Shown: positions 22,995-35,060, counted from the stretch's first letter. The stretch: 64,000 nt of DNA from Rugalucina vietnamica (GCA_964017185.1 OZ024870.1:32015621-32079620), one strand, 5' to 3'. Numbers and translations are program-made. Notes: generated by a model from the letters alone, not told the origin.

Positions 22995-23763
22995 TTTCTC
23001 ACCCATCAGACTAAAAGAATCGATGATGGGATTGAGGCCGAGACAAGGAAATCTCAGGCAAGTTTTCAGTCGGCAGAGCCTCGAATGAGACTCGAATAAT
23101 CTGAAAACGAGCCTGAGATGTCCATGTTGAGGCCTCAACACCATCATTGATTATTTTTCTCACCCATCACTTAAAGCATTTTGACTCTGAATAGGTACAC
23201 GTGCTGTTCAGGCAGCCATTTTGTTTTGCATGAAACAATAAGCAAATTAACCAATGAAAAAAAAAATTGTATATGCACTAACCTTACAAAAAATTCAATC
23301 AGCATTTTGTTTTCTGCATAAAATTCTCAGCAAAATTAAAGACAGGTGTCAACTGTCAGTGACAAAAATAAACTTGGAGATGTTAATTTCAGGAAGTTAA
23401 CAGAAGTAATTGTAGTCTGCTGCTTTAATAAAAATCTCAAAAGAACTTTATGCACAAAACAAAATGTTGATTGAATATTTTGTAAGGTTAGTGCATATGC
23501 AATTTTTTTTTCATTGGTTAATTTGTATATTGTTTCATGTAAAAACAAAATGACTGCCAAGCCTATACAGAGTCAAAATGACTAAGTGATGGGTGAGAAA
23601 AATAATCAATGATGGTGTTGAAGCCTAAACACGGAAACCTCAGGCTCGTTTTCAGATTATTCAAGTCTCATCCGAGGCAGAGCCTCGGATGAGACTTGAA
23701 TAATCTGAAAACTTGCCCGAGATTTCCTTGTCTCGGCCTCCACCTAATCATAGACTCTTTTTA
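22995..23763. mobile_element. Foldback-1 insertion, copy in U1
   Basis: A 770-bp nested inverted repeat. The outer arms pair TCGATGATGGGATTGAGGCC with GGCCTCCACCTAATCATAGA. The inner arms pair TGAGACTCGAATAATCTGAA with its complement. The loop edges pair ATTTTGACTCTGAATAGG with the CTATACAGAGTCAAAATG side. Units U2 (about 28,945) and U3 (about 34,455) have an uninterrupted site here. No coding capacity. Confidence 0.82.
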
Positions 23764-24797
23764 TCCAGGCATCTGATCGGCATAAGGTGGTGTGAATTTA
23801 ATAGCACCCTTACTAGTGTCATGATTTATAAAACGGGAACTTTTGCCCCCGTTGCTGTGTGCCATGTTTCCATCTATGTCGGCTTGAGAAGCAATTTAGA
23901 TTTATGACCATATAAGGACATTGCGGTTAGAATTTCGGCATCATGATTTTGTGGCTTAGAAAAATTATGGAAACTTTTTTTTTTCCAATGAGGCTTCATC
24001 GACTTAACGAGGAGTGGGCTGACAGTCCCCGGTGCTCAGCATGTTTCAAAAACAAAAATCACTTCCACTTAGCATGCGCGCTTCCAAATATGAGAACATG
24101 TCGTTATTCTCGGCAATATAAAAACAAGATATTTAAAAATTCGATTCTGAAAGACAGACTTAGACAATACTATTATCATCATGTTGATCTTAAATAATTT
24201 GATTTGGATGAAACGTAGAAAAAAACAGACTTTTCCTGCTTAAACATGCATTTGGCATACTAAGGCATTTAGATCATAACAAAACGACAGAGTGTTGGCC
24301 AAACATTTGGCAAAATGTTAAGAAATGTTTTATTAGTTCATATGTACTACAATAGTAGTATTTCGTGTTTCTAGTTTTAAACGAAAGAGAAAGAGTAAAT
24401 GAGCGGTGAAATGCGATTTCCACAAATAATTTATGATTCAAAATTTTACAGATCTAACGATAAAAACAATCAGTTGCTACATTATAGCACGGCTTAGTGA
24501 ATATTATTTCAAGCCCAGTATATATGAACAAGGGCACAGAACATCCTTGTATGTTACTGGTATATGTACAATGTACCAACGATTGTACCAGAAAGTATCA
24601 GGTTTTGGTTTTGACATTAACTATAATTCTTCACTGGAGCAATGCTTGTGTCTGACCTCGAATTTTCAGTCGATCACAAGATTTTATTATTAAAACTCAC
24701 GATACTTTCGTCTGAAACTATAGATTTTAAGAAGTCTGAAATAGAAATGTATCGGAATTACCATCTTATAGCATAGGTTTTGCATAAAGATATGTGT

Positions 24798-25114
24798 AAC
24801 TGGGACAATTTACCTCAGTCAGCTAAGGGACGTTACCAAGGCGTTACCTGGAAAATTACCTGTGCAGATCAAATTTCGATTGTTTCCCATAGATTGCGAT
24901 GTGCGCGATGTCCTATTTTGACACCTGAGGGACAATTACCAATATAGACCTATGTTTTACATGTAACTTGTGGCTAAGGCCTGGAATAGATTTATGCAAT
25001 TTGAGTTATATGAAATTGAAAGAAAAAGAGCCCATCATAGTAATAGTAATAAGAAATGGATGTTTCAAGGGTTCTGACCAGATTAGACATATTCCGTCTG
25101 TGCAGTCAGAAATG
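24798..25114. other. No gene seen
   Basis: After W breaks off at about 24,797 the sequence leaves the array unit. No motif, hairpin or gene is recognised before the next hairpin-A element. Confidence 0.45.
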
Positions 25115-25338
25115 CATCATGAAAACATGTCGATGCAATGAATACTCCCTTAAATCCCAAAATTATTTAGTTAAACTGGGGTGTAGAGGGTAACCTATTT
25201 TTTCATATTTTTGCTCCAAAGCGGTTCTAACGTGTACCCTTATTCCATGTTTCGAGCAAACTGAATATGAAAAAAATATCAAATATTTCCAGTGAAATGT
25301 TTCTATCATTACCGCTGAAAAAAATCTCTATACATCAG
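25115..25338. mobile_element. Hairpin-A MITE, one core arm deleted
   Basis: The left end CATCATGAAAACATGTCG and right shoulder are present. In the core, GCTCCAAAGCGGTTC joins the left arm directly to the second half of the palindrome. It abuts the next hairpin-A copy, sharing a few bases. Confidence 0.7.
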
Positions 25339-25813
25339 GAAAACATGTCCATGTAAAGTATACATGTACCCCCTTAAACCCCACTTTTATATAGCAAAAC
25401 TGGGGTATGTTTGTTTGTTTGTTTGTGTTGAGGCTTAACGTCCCAGTCAACAATTTTTCCGTCATGTCGGGACGGAGCCAACGCTTCCTGGGTTTAACCA
25501 GTACTGTAGGGAGTAGATGTGCCTTGCTCAAGGACACAACACGGTGACGCTTGTGGGGTTCGAACCCAGGACCTCAAGATTCGGAGTCCGACAAAACTGG
25601 GGTATGCAGGGGTATACCCATTTTTCTTATTTTTGCTCCAAAACATAGATTGTGGGTACTCATTAGAACCGCCTCGGAGAGGCGGTTCTAACGTGTACCC
25701 ACAATCTATGTTTTGGGCAAAAATAAGAAAAATAACAAAAATTTTCAACTGAAATTTTCATTTTTTACAACTTTAAAAATCTTTGTATATTGCATGGGCA
25801 TGTTTTCGTAATG
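25333..25813. mobile_element. Hairpin-A MITE containing a SINE
   Basis: Complete element from CATCAGGAAAACATGTCC to the TTTTCGTAATG end, with the perfect core GAACCGCCTCGGAGAGGCGG. A SINE and its target duplication (25,410-25,606) split its left arm. Without them it is about 284 bp, like the copy at 5,429. Confidence 0.85.
25410..25591 (-). mobile_element. tRNA-derived SINE with 15-bp target-site duplication
   Basis: CAAAACTGGGGTATG flanks it at 25,395-25,409 and 25,592-25,606, an exact 15-bp duplication. On the minus strand it reads a tRNA-like stretch with a B box (GGGTTCGAACCCC), a conserved-looking body (TGTGTCCTTGAGCAAGGCAC), and a 3' end GGGACGTTAAGCCTCAACAC followed by CAAA repeats. 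The A box is not evident, so the 5' end is probably truncated. RNA polymerase III promoters and LINE-dependent mobilisation are known for such elements. Here they are inferred. Confidence 0.88.
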
Positions 25814-25984
25814 TATTGCACGAGGAAGTTTTCGCAATGGGTAAACTATATTTGAATTCTTGAAATTAGAAAAGATAACAATTATTTTTCATAAAATTTA
25901 CCACGCATGTGCATGCTCCTTAGAACTGCTGGAGCGGACTTTGCTGTCGGTCTGGGTGCTTTTTGGTAATTAAAATGCAGTAGA

Positions 25985-26080
25985 AGGGAGCTCCATATCG
26001 AGCGGTCCTGGGTTCGAAACCCTCATGGGGCACTGTGTTTTGTCCTTGAGCACGACGCATTAATTCCTTAGAGTAACGTT
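25985..26080 (+). mobile_element. SINE fragment, same type
   Basis: Plus-strand GGTCCTGGGTTCGAAACCCT followed by GTGTTTTGTCCTTGAGCACG parallels the tRNA and body parts of the SINE at 25,410. No tail or target duplication is recognised. It could also be read as a decayed tRNA, but the SINE body makes that unlikely. Confidence 0.6.
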
Positions 26081-26663
26081 GTATGCATGGGAAGAAAGAA
26101 AGAAAACAAAACGATGCAATTATGCAATTTATTTTTTATGATCAGGCACGAATCGCACAAAAGAGGTACAAATTGCCTGCGGGGATTCAGTGTGCAGGCT
26201 AATCTTAAGAGTTCAGAGAGTGAATAGGGACCGGTCCGATGGCCTATTGTCGTTAATTTTAGTTGTGAATTGTCACTTGACAAAACTGAAGCGTCTATCA
26301 CCTCGATGCAGTTATTGACACCTATGTTGATTTGCACAAACACAGTCTCATGTCTTAAAATGAATTGGAATTTAGACGCATTATTTTTCAGACTAAAAAC
26401 TGTTTGTAATAAAAAAAAATCTATTTTTGTAGGTGAAAATTAGCTTCCTTCGTTTTGCGCTTAGAAATAATGCTTTGTTATATTGCCAATCTCGGAGACT
26501 CTCCAATATGTATGTACGTGTTTATGGAGCAGATATGGTGTGCAGGCTGATCGAAACATGTTTTCTTATCCATATACTCAGATCTATATCCAAAGTCTTG
26601 GGTGCATCTAGTTTCTGTACTTGCGCAGAATATATAATGTTGGGCCTAGTCCTCTTTCACAGC

Positions 26664-26696
<33 letters not shown>

Positions 26697-28245
26697 CTAC
26701 ATGTAGCTCTAAATAGATCATTTATTTTACGAAGAAAAACATACGCAAGATGCAATCTCTATTCCAAACGCTGAATTTGTCAAAATCACCTATCGTCAAG
26801 GTAATACGGCCGCAGGCCCCAGCTTTTATTGCAGGAATGTTTATTTAAGACACGCGCCACAAGTTGACTTGAGAATGACAACCTGATTCAATGTGTGAAC
26901 AATCAGTTTGGCCGCGACATAAAAAAAAATTCTTGCTTAATGTTTTCACCAGCCTGTCATCAAACCAGGCCGGTTTGTGACTACAGATGATAACGCTCTT
27001 ACAAAACTCGGAGTTTGGGACAGGTATACTATCTACATAGCAAAATCATTCACGCTGATTAAATACTGTACATGTTCAATTCTCATGCAGCTTATTTTCA
27101 TCTATAAAAAGGTATCTAACATGTATTTCGCGTTAAAAGTTCTCATTGTGAGGTAATAGTTTTATTAAAAAAGATGCATTTAGTAAGTCAAAATCTTTAA
27201 ATTCCACAATTCATAAAATAAATTCTTTAATTAAACATGATTTCAACTTCATATTTTATTATCGGTTCTTTCTTTCTTTCTTTCTTTCTTTCTTTTACTA
27301 TGCATTCTAACACGCACTGATTAAATATATGTACAATTTCCATGCAGTTGATTTCTACCTGTTAAAAGTTGTCTATCATGGTGTCAACATGTATGTCGCG
27401 GTATATTAAATGATTTAAAGTTCTCACTTCCAGCTAAACTGCTGTTGAGTAAAACAAATCACTCAAGCGAGGACAAAACCTTTAATTTCTGCATTGAATT
27501 CGGTTCCTTTCATTAAAATAATTTCTTTAATTAAACATGATCTTTCATTCTTTCTTTATTTCTTTATTGAATAACCGACTCAACTGGTTACAGTGGTAGC
27601 GACGCTGCTCCTCTTGGTTTGGACTTAGGCATTTCATACAGTAAGTCAGGATGGTAGTTGCGAAACGCGTAATTTTGCATCTTCTGAGTCAAATGGAAGA
27701 AATTTTGAAAATACTTATTTTATTATAAAACACATCAGATTAAAGCTTATAAACTTTTCTAAATGGTGATAACTTATAAAAAGTTCGCAAAAAATCCCAA
27801 ATTTATGAAATTTAAGGCTAAAAATGACTTCTTACACCTTTGCGCAAAATTCATACTGAGTCTATGAGATTAATATTGACGAACTTTCGAATATGGAAGG
27901 ATTTTCAATCGCAAAAGGAAGAAACAAGGCAAATACTTATTTTGTATATTCTTAAACCACATTTTATGTCATATTATAAACATTATGACCATAACTTATA
28001 AAATTTTGTCGTAAAACGGAAAAAGTGTCATTTTTAACATTTTATATGGTTTTCCTATTCAATTGTGTACATCGCTCAACAGTAATTTCACAGGTAAGCG
28101 CTCGGGTATTTCCGTAAATCCGATAATAGCCGATGGTGCTAGTGAAGACTATTGTTCCCTATGAAACTTTGTCTACCGAGTTATCATTATGCTGAAAGTG
28201 CATGTGCTCTAGACATGTGATCTTAGTTGCTTCTCTCCTCACATT
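26081..28245. other. No gene seen, simple repeats only
   Basis: Contains a 31-bp poly(T) run (26,666-26,696) and a TTTC repeat (27,266-27,296). Two sub-blocks around 27,040-27,240 and 27,320-27,545 share word order (GATTAAATA..GTACA, CATGCAG, ATTCTTTAATTAAACATGAT), suggesting an old local duplication. Open frames are short. The 113-codon frame at 26,433 is inflated by the poly(T) run. Confidence 0.5.
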
Positions 28246-28460
28246 AATCAATATTTGACGAATGGATTTTCCCATCGTTATCATTTGGGTGAGTCCACTT
28301 TAATTTTTAGGGGCATCAAGAAGGATTTTTAAATCATTCAATTTTTCAATGAAATTCTGTAAGCAAACAGAATAGCCCCAGATGGGACGTCGCATTCTGT
28401 GGCGTCACATCTGGGGCTATTCTGTTTGCCTGTGTCCCATAAAAGGGACACCAGGCTTAA
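28246..28460. mobile_element. Hairpin-E MITE, copy 2
   Basis: Core palindrome pairs GCAAACAGAATAGCCCCAGA with TCTGGGGCTATTCTGTTTGC around GGGACGTCGC. Outer sequence ATATTTGACGAATGGATT to ACACCAGGCTTAATTG matches copy 1. Flanking ATTAAT and AATTAA are imperfect candidates for a target duplication. Confidence 0.78.
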
Positions 28461-28465
28461 TTGAA

Positions 28466-28736
28466 TTAAGAAAACATGCCAATACAATGAACAGAGATTT
28501 TTTTCAGCTTGAAAAAAAAAAAATGAAAATTTTATTGGATTGAATATTTTTGCTCAAAACATTAACTGTGGGTACGACTTAGAACCGCCTCGCTGAGGCG
28601 GATCTAATGAGTACCTACAGTCAATGTTTTGGACCAAAAATAAGAACAGAAGGTACGAATACCCCTGCATACCCCAGGGGCTCGTTAAAACTGGGGTTCA
28701 AGGGGAAATACATTACACGAACATGTTTTCGTGATG
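28466..28736. mobile_element. Hairpin-A MITE, full length
   Basis: Core GAACCGCCTCGCTGAGGCGG, left shoulder diverged, right end ACATGTTTTCGTGATG intact. Its right end forms the start of unit U2. Confidence 0.75.
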
Positions 28737-29536
28737 AAAAATTTTCTACGAAAAACCATTATCAGAGGCAAGTTTTAGACATGTCATTCTAGCCAAGTAC
28801 TTTGGGTAAGACATCGAATCTGTTATGATTTCCCTAGTCCGAACCAAAATGCGACTACATAGCCTAAAAATTGTCGCATGACATTGTTCAAAGATATTCT
28901 ATACTGGGAATAAAGTTCAAATCAGTTTCTGTTGAGTATGGTGGCATATATCCAGACACCTGATCGGCATAAGGTGACGTGAATTCAATAGTACCCTTAC
29001 TAGTGTCATGATTTATAAAACAGAGAAGAACTTCTGCTGTGTACCAAGTTTCCATTTATGTCGGCTTGAGAAGCAATTTAAATCTTATGAGCATATCAGG
29101 ACATTCTGGTTAGCATTTCGGCATAATGATTTTGTGACTTAGAAAAATTATGGAAACTTTCATTCCCAAAGAGGCTTCATCGACTTAACGAGGAGTGGGC
29201 TGACAGTCCCCGGGGCTCAATCAAACATCACTACCACTTAGCATGCGCGCTCCCAAATATGAGAACATGTCGTTATTCTCAGCAATATTAAAACAAGATA
29301 CAGCTGTATTTCAAAATTCGATTCTGAAAGATAGACTTAGACAATATCATTATCATCATGTTGATCTTAAATAATTTGATTTGGATGAAATGTAGAAAAA
29401 AAAAACAGACTTTTCCTGCTTAAACATGCATTTGGCATACTAAGGCATTTAGATCATAACGATTGGCCAAACGTTTGGAAAAACGTAAGAAATGTTTTAT
29501 TAGTTCATATGTACTACAATAGTAGTAAGTTTTAAA

Positions 29537-31521
29537 TGATGCACTGAAAACCATTTATGGCCCAAAGTGTTCTGGGGCCACCACATTGTTCAGTGCAGAT
29601 GGAACCACTCTTCTCACAGATAAAGAGGCTATCATGAAAAGGTGGGTAGAACATTTCAATAGTGTGAAGCATCAATGAGGATGCAATCGACAGACTTTCA
29701 CAAATAGAGTGCAATGCTCTGTTAGATTTTTCAACTGTCATGGAAACAAAAAAAAGCAGTTCAACAACTGTCATCTGGCAAAGCTTAAGGAGCAGATGCA
29801 ATTCTTTCAGAGGTTTATAAGGCCGGGGGCTACCCATGGCAGAGAAACTGACAGAGTTGTTTCACTGTATGTGGAGGAAGGAGGCTATCCCACAAGAATT
29901 TAAGGATGCGTCCATAATCCACCTAGTATACAAGAGGAAATGAAATCCACAAGTCTGTGACAACCACAGAAGCATCCCCCCCCCTCTGCATTGCTGGGAA
30001 GATACTGGCAACAATTCTGTTGAACCGCCTGAATGTTCATCTTGATCAGATGGGACTTATCCCAGAAAATCAATGTGGATTCAGAAAAGACAGAGGAATA
30101 ATAGACATGATCTTCACATCAAGACAGCTTCAGGGGAAATGCCAAGAACAGAATGTAGATCTATACATGACGTTTGTCATCCTCACCAAAGCTTTTGACT
30201 CAGTTAGTCGTGATGGACAATGGAAATCATGGCCAAGTTTGGCTGTACACCCAGATTCATAGCAATAGTTGGACAATTTCATGATGGCATGCAAGCACGT
30301 GTACAAAATGATGGAGAGTTCTCTGAACCCTTTGAGGTAACGAATGGGGTCAAACAGTGCTGAGTTATGGCACCAACACTGTTCAGCATGATGTTTTCTG
30401 CCATGCTCATGGATGCATGCTTTTCAGGACAGTGACACTGGTTTTCCAATCAGGTACCGTTTTGAAAGTTGCAAGCCAAAACTAAGGTGCAAACTGATGT
30501 GCTAGATGAGCTCCTCTATGCAGATGATATGGATAAGAATGCCAGTTCAGAGGCAAATGGATCAAGTATCACAGTCATAGCTATGATAGCTATGATAGCT
30601 ATGATCTCACATTCAGCACAAAAAGACAGAGGTTGTACACCAACCAGCACCTGGAAAACCGTGCAATGTACCAACCATCACTGTGAATAGACAAAAGCTG
30701 AAAGTTGTTGATAAATTCACCTACCTAGGCAGCACCCTTTCCAGAGCAGTGCATATTGATGATGAAGGTCACTGCCAGAATAGCAAAAGCCAGTGTGGCA
30801 TTTGGAAGACTCCGTTCAAATGTCTGGGAGGGAAATGGAATCAAGCTCGACACCAAGCTTAAAGTCTACAAGGCTGTGGTACTGCCAACCCTCTTGTATG
30901 CATGTGAGACCTGCACAGTATACCAGCGTCATGCAAAACACTTAACCATTTCCACTTAAGCTGTTTGAAAAAGCTGTTAAAATCAAGTGGCAAGACAAGA
31001 TTCCAGACACGAAGATCCTGAAGAAAGCAGGAATGCAAAGCATGAATACCGTCTTAAAGCTAGCACAGCGAAGGTGACTGGCCATGTTCTAAGAATGCCT
31101 GATAAGCGACTTCCAAAGAAAGTATTCTATGGAGAACTACAACAGGGAAAGCGCTCTCAAGGTGGCCAGAAGAAACGCTACAAAGACACCTTCAAAGCCT
31201 CTCTGAAGGATTTCGACATACCAGTTGGCTCTTGGGAACAGACTGCACAGGCGCGATCAAAGTGGCGAGGTCTCATTAACAAAGGAGCAGCTCTCTATGA
31301 AAAAAAGAGAATCTGTGAAGCTGAAAGAAAGCACAGAGAACGCAAAGCCAATGCATGTACCAATGGGCCACCAGCTGATTCCATGATATTGACTTGCTCT
31401 ACTTGCAACCGACAGTTTAAAGCTAGAATTGGCCTAGTCAGCCATCAAAGAACTCACCAACACACACGAACATATTCAAGAAATAATGATGGTCTTTCTC
31501 ATTAGTGAGAGACGAACGACC
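29537..31521 (+). pseudogene. RT family 2: CFDP2-like non-LTR retrotransposon, 5' truncated, copy 1
   Basis: Flanked by AGTTTTAAA at 29,528-29,536 and 31,522-31,530. The unoccupied site is seen at 24,373-24,381. Fragments in shifting frames give the linker before the RT (AEHFNS-type region, damaged), ILLNRLNVHLDQMGLIPEN, the motif A region ILTKAFDSVSRDG, the motif B region with a stop, LLYADDM, a thumb-like [10 protein letters not shown], then [18 protein letters not shown] and a C-terminal C2H2 finger (CSTCNRQFKARIGLVSHQRTH spans about 31,394-31,456). Non-LTR polymerases of this sort are related to craniofacial-development-protein-2-like annotations in many animals. Frameshifts and stops make it inactive. 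Confidence 0.85.
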
Positions 31522-31759
31522 AGTTTTAAACGAAAGAGTAAATGAATGGGGAAAATGCGATTTCCACAAATAATTTATGATTCAAAATTTTACAGATCTA
31601 ACGATAAAGAACAGCCAGTTGCTACATTGTAGCACGGCGTAGTGAATATGATTAAGGCGGCATTATTTCAAGTATATATATGAACAAGGACACACAACAT
31701 ACTTGTATGACAATGTACCAACCATTGTACCAGAAAGCATCAGGTTTGGCCTTGACATT

Positions 31760-31995
31760 TGAGCCGCCTCATGGGAAAACCAACAATCTGCCTAGTCGAA
31801 AACAAAGGCGCAGATCAGCTTCGCAGTAACTGCGAAGCTGATCAGCGCCTTTGTTTTCGCTACTCGGAAAGTACAATTCCTCCTCTACTTAACTTCAAAA
31901 TTTTAAGCTTCTAGCCTACTTCTGAAGCTGTACAGGCCGGTTTGTATCAGACCTGTTCGGAAACCACATTGTTGGTTTTCCCACGAGGTGGCTCA
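31760..31995. mobile_element. Hairpin-B MITE, copy 6
   Basis: Starts TGAGCCGCCTCATGGGAAAA, ends CCCACGAGGTGGCTCA. It sits between GACATT and TTTCCTATAAT. The paralogous site without it is at about 24,627, which fixes both ends of the element. Confidence 0.88.
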
Positions 31996-32905
31996 TTTCC
32001 TATAATACTTTACTGGAGCAATGCTTGTGTCTGACCTCGAATTTTCAGTCGATCACAAGATTATATTATTAAAATTCACGATATTTTTGTCTGGAACCAT
32101 AGATTTAAGAAGTCTGAAATAGAAATGTATCAGAATTACCATCTTATAGCATGGGTTTTGCATAAAGATATGTGAAACTTTGTCTACCCAAGTTATCATT
32201 ATGCTGAAAGTGCATGCGTTCCAGACATTTGATCTGAGTTCGTTCTCTCTTCCTTTGCCTATTGTCACATTTGGTAAGGGCGTTAAAATTTATAAAGCCC
32301 AAATTTATGTTAATCAGAATGACGGATTTATTCCAGTCTTGCAGATAAAAGGCAGAATCACATACACTTCAATAAAATCGAAATTTGGCCGGATCAAATG
32401 CAACCCTTGAGCATCTAGAAAAAAATCATCGGACTTAAAACTGGAAAATGTTGTAGCTGCCATTCTATCTCCTAATTCGTTCTTGATTCGGTCTTCTTGT
32501 TTTTTAAACTCCTAAAGCAGTCTAATGTGAGTTCAAATCTAATCCAGATCCGACAACTAGTTATGGTGGTAGCTACCGTGAGCATCAAAAATTCAAAGCC
32601 TCATAGTATAATGGTCATATGTGTGTCGATTTAGTGACAGCTTGGAAGCGGTTGACTGATACACCTCCGCTGACAATGGTGTTACGCGTTGGCGACTAAA
32701 GACTTCGAATGGGTTGTTTTTCTGTGATTATCTTTTAAATTGCTGACTCTCAGATGAGCTATCGTTGCACTGTTGGCTTTCCTTTCTTTGACTGAAATGC
32801 AAAGCAATGTCAATGAACTCGGTATAGCACGAAACATTAAAAATTTATAACACCGAAAGTGCGCATACATGTTACATGTACCACGTTTTATTTACGTAAT
32901 TGCAC

Positions 32906-33303
32906 CTGGCGTGCTCTATCTCCTACAGACTGTGTGCATGATTCAAACGGAATATTCCTTATCATGACTATGGTGCTATAAAATAAGAAGTCTAGATCAC
33001 ATGATCGCCTGCTTAATTGACTTCAAGAAGTCAGAAACAATCTAGCATTTAAATTGTCCAGTTTCAGTATATTTATTTTAGGAAGGCAACCCAATTAGCA
33101 TAAAGTCGACATAAAATTTGCATTGGGCAAAGCAATGTCCGTCTTAACGTTTTACTCGAGCTTCGTCAGTTCTGGATTCTTAACTGGCCATGACAAACCA
33201 GGACTACAGTACTTATTTGGGTTCCATTGACAGATCTTGTTCATTTGTTGCAAACTAGGTACTCATTCAAAATGTCTGCCAGAACATATAACATAAGATA
33301 ATT
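32906..33303. other. No gene seen
   Basis: Unique-looking DNA after unit U2 breaks off. No motif or structure is recognised. Confidence 0.45.
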
Positions 33304-33539
33304 TGAGCCGCATCGTGAGAAAACCGGATTTTGCCTATGCGAAAACAAAGGCGCAGATCAGCTTCGCGGTAACCGCGAAGCTGATCAGCGCCTTTGTTTT
33401 CGCTACACGGATAGTATATTTCCTCTTCTTCTTATATCCGAAATTTCAAGCTTCTAGCCTGCTTCTGAGACTGTACAGCCCGGTTTGTGTCGGACCTGGT
33501 CGGAAACCCCGAAGACCGGTTTTCTCGCGTCGCGGCTCA
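33304..33539. mobile_element. Hairpin-B MITE, copy 7
   Basis: Full ends (TGAGCCGCATCGTGAGAAAA, right end CTCGCGTCGCGGCTCA), flanked by TT on both sides, with a perfect central stem. It belongs to the same subtype as the copies at 21,605 and 53,457 (CCGAAGACCGG in the right arm). Confidence 0.87.
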
Positions 33540-33791
33540 TTTGGGAGAGATAATTTCTGTCACCGAGAAAACTAATCAAGTATCGATCTAAACTAATCCC
33601 GTGGGTCGGTAGATAATGGGACCCAGACCCAGCCAATTATGGGAAAACAGCAAAATAATATACTGGCTGTCACTGCGGATTAGGTCAGGGCAAATAAGCT
33701 AAAACAGGACAGAATTACCGTCCAAATTTATATCTCAAGCATCGTGTTGATACGCCGATCTCATGGGAGCAAACGTTTATATTTATATTTA

Positions 33792-34006
33792 TAAGCCTTC
33801 GCGTGAGAAAACCAACAATTTGAGTTTTCGACCAGGCCAAACATAAACCTACATGTACAGTCACAGAAGTAGGCTAGAAGCTTGAAATTTTGGATTTAGG
33901 AAGAAGATGATTTGTGCTATCTGTGTGGTGAACACAAAGGCGCTCATCAGCTGTGCATCTTTGTTTTCGCATAGGCAAAATTTCTGTTTTCTCGTGACGA
34001 TGCTCA
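33792..34006. mobile_element. Hairpin-B MITE, copy 8, reverse orientation, diverged
   Basis: Left TAAGCCTTCGCGTGAGAAAA and right TTTTCTCGTGACGATGCTCA are the inverted ends. The central stem is mostly deleted, leaving GCTCATCAGCTGTGCATC. Confidence 0.72.
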
Positions 34007-34132
34007 ATAATAAGCCACATCGTAAAAAAGATGGAATTCATTGTTGCCCATTCCCCACCTGCAATTAATATTGCGCACCCCAATATGTAACCGCCGTACA
34101 TGGTACATGAGTGTGAATATTTGAACATGTCG

Positions 34133-34226
34133 TAGGTATACTCCTGCATACCCCAGCTTTGCTATATAAAAGTGATAAAATTGGGGTTCAAGGAGGTATA
34201 CATTACACGAACATAGTTTCGTGATG
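34133..34226. mobile_element. Hairpin-A MITE, right half only
   Basis: From TAGGTATACTCCTGCATACC to the ACATAGTTTCGTGATG end. The core and left half are missing. It leads into Y of unit U3, the same junction as in U2, U4 and U6. Confidence 0.75.
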
Positions 34227-35060
34227 AAAAATTTTCTACGAAAAACCATTATCAGAAGCAAGTTTTTGGACTCTAATAATCGATTGGATATATGTCTTTC
34301 TAGCCAAGAACCTTAGGTAAGATATCGAATCTGTGATGTTTTCCCCAAATCCGAACCCATAGGCGACTACGTAGCCTAAAAATTGTCATATGAAATTGTT
34401 CAAATATATTCTATACTGGGAATAAAGTTCATATCAGTTTCTGCTGAGTATGGTGGAATATATCCAGGCACCTGATTGGCATAAGGTGATGTGAATTCAA
34501 TAGCACCCTGACTAGTCTCATGATTTATAAAACAGAGAGCTTCTGCCCCCGTTGCTGTGTGCCATGTTTCCATCTATGACGGCTTGAGAAGCAATTTAGA
34601 TTTATGACCATATAAGGACATTGCGGTTAGAATTTCGGCATCATGATTTTGTGACTGAGAAAAATTATGGAAACTTTTTTTTTTCCCAATGAGGCTTCAT
34701 CGACGTAACGAGGATTGGGCTGACAGTCCCCGGTTCTCAGCATGTTTCAAAAGCAAACATCACTACCACTTATCATGCGCGCTCCCAAATATGAGAACAT
34801 GTCATTACTATCTGCAATATTAAAACAAGATATTTCAAAATTCGATTCTGAAAGATAGACTTAGACAATATTATTATCATCATGCTGATCTTAAATAATT
34901 TTATTTAGATGAAACGCAGACAAACAGACTTTTCCTGCTTAAACATGCATTTGGCATACTAAGTCATTTAGATCATAAAGAAACGACAGAATGTTGGCCA
35001 ACCGTTTGGAAAAATGTTAACAAATGTTTTATTAGTTCATATGTACTACAATAGTAGTAT

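Larger units (their letters stand above)
21472..24797 (+). repeat. Composite unit U1 (type alpha, partial)
   Basis: First, separated copy of the array unit. Order: linker (TTTTAATTAAAGTTTCGTGA), hairpin B, X module (21,934-22,735), Y (22,840-22,994), foldback-1 insertion, Z (23,764-24,360), a short tail from AGTTTTAAAC (24,373), and the start of W (24,630-24,797). It lacks modules D and hairpin B before W. Near 24,627 it preserves the site that is occupied by hairpin B in the other units. Confidence 0.85.
28737..32905 (+). repeat. Composite unit U2 (Y-Z-RT-B-W-V)
   Basis: Starts at Y (ACCATTATCAGAGGCAAG) without an X module. Y and Z are joined with no foldback (28,960). The Z tail carries the RT family 2 insertion between AGTTTTAAA copies. 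Then follow hairpin B, W (about 32,000-32,640) and V (32,645-32,900, with CAGATGAGCTATCGTTGCA). Similarity to other units stops after GGCGTGCTCTATCT at about 32,920. Confidence 0.82.

Noticed and set aside
23943-24197. Zinc-binding protein in module Z (CSACF...HLAC)
   Set aside because: The Cys/His pattern is open in U1 only. Other Z copies have deletions or stops in the same place, so coding is not supported.
25541-25591. Possible tRNA gene (GGGTTCGAACCC)
   Set aside because: No cloverleaf with acceptor and anticodon stems can be drawn, and the 15-bp flanking duplication, SINE body and CAAA tail identify a SINE.
26433-26774. 113-codon protein with a hydrophobic F-rich segment
   Set aside because: The poly-phenylalanine comes from the 31-bp poly(T) run. 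No other support for coding.
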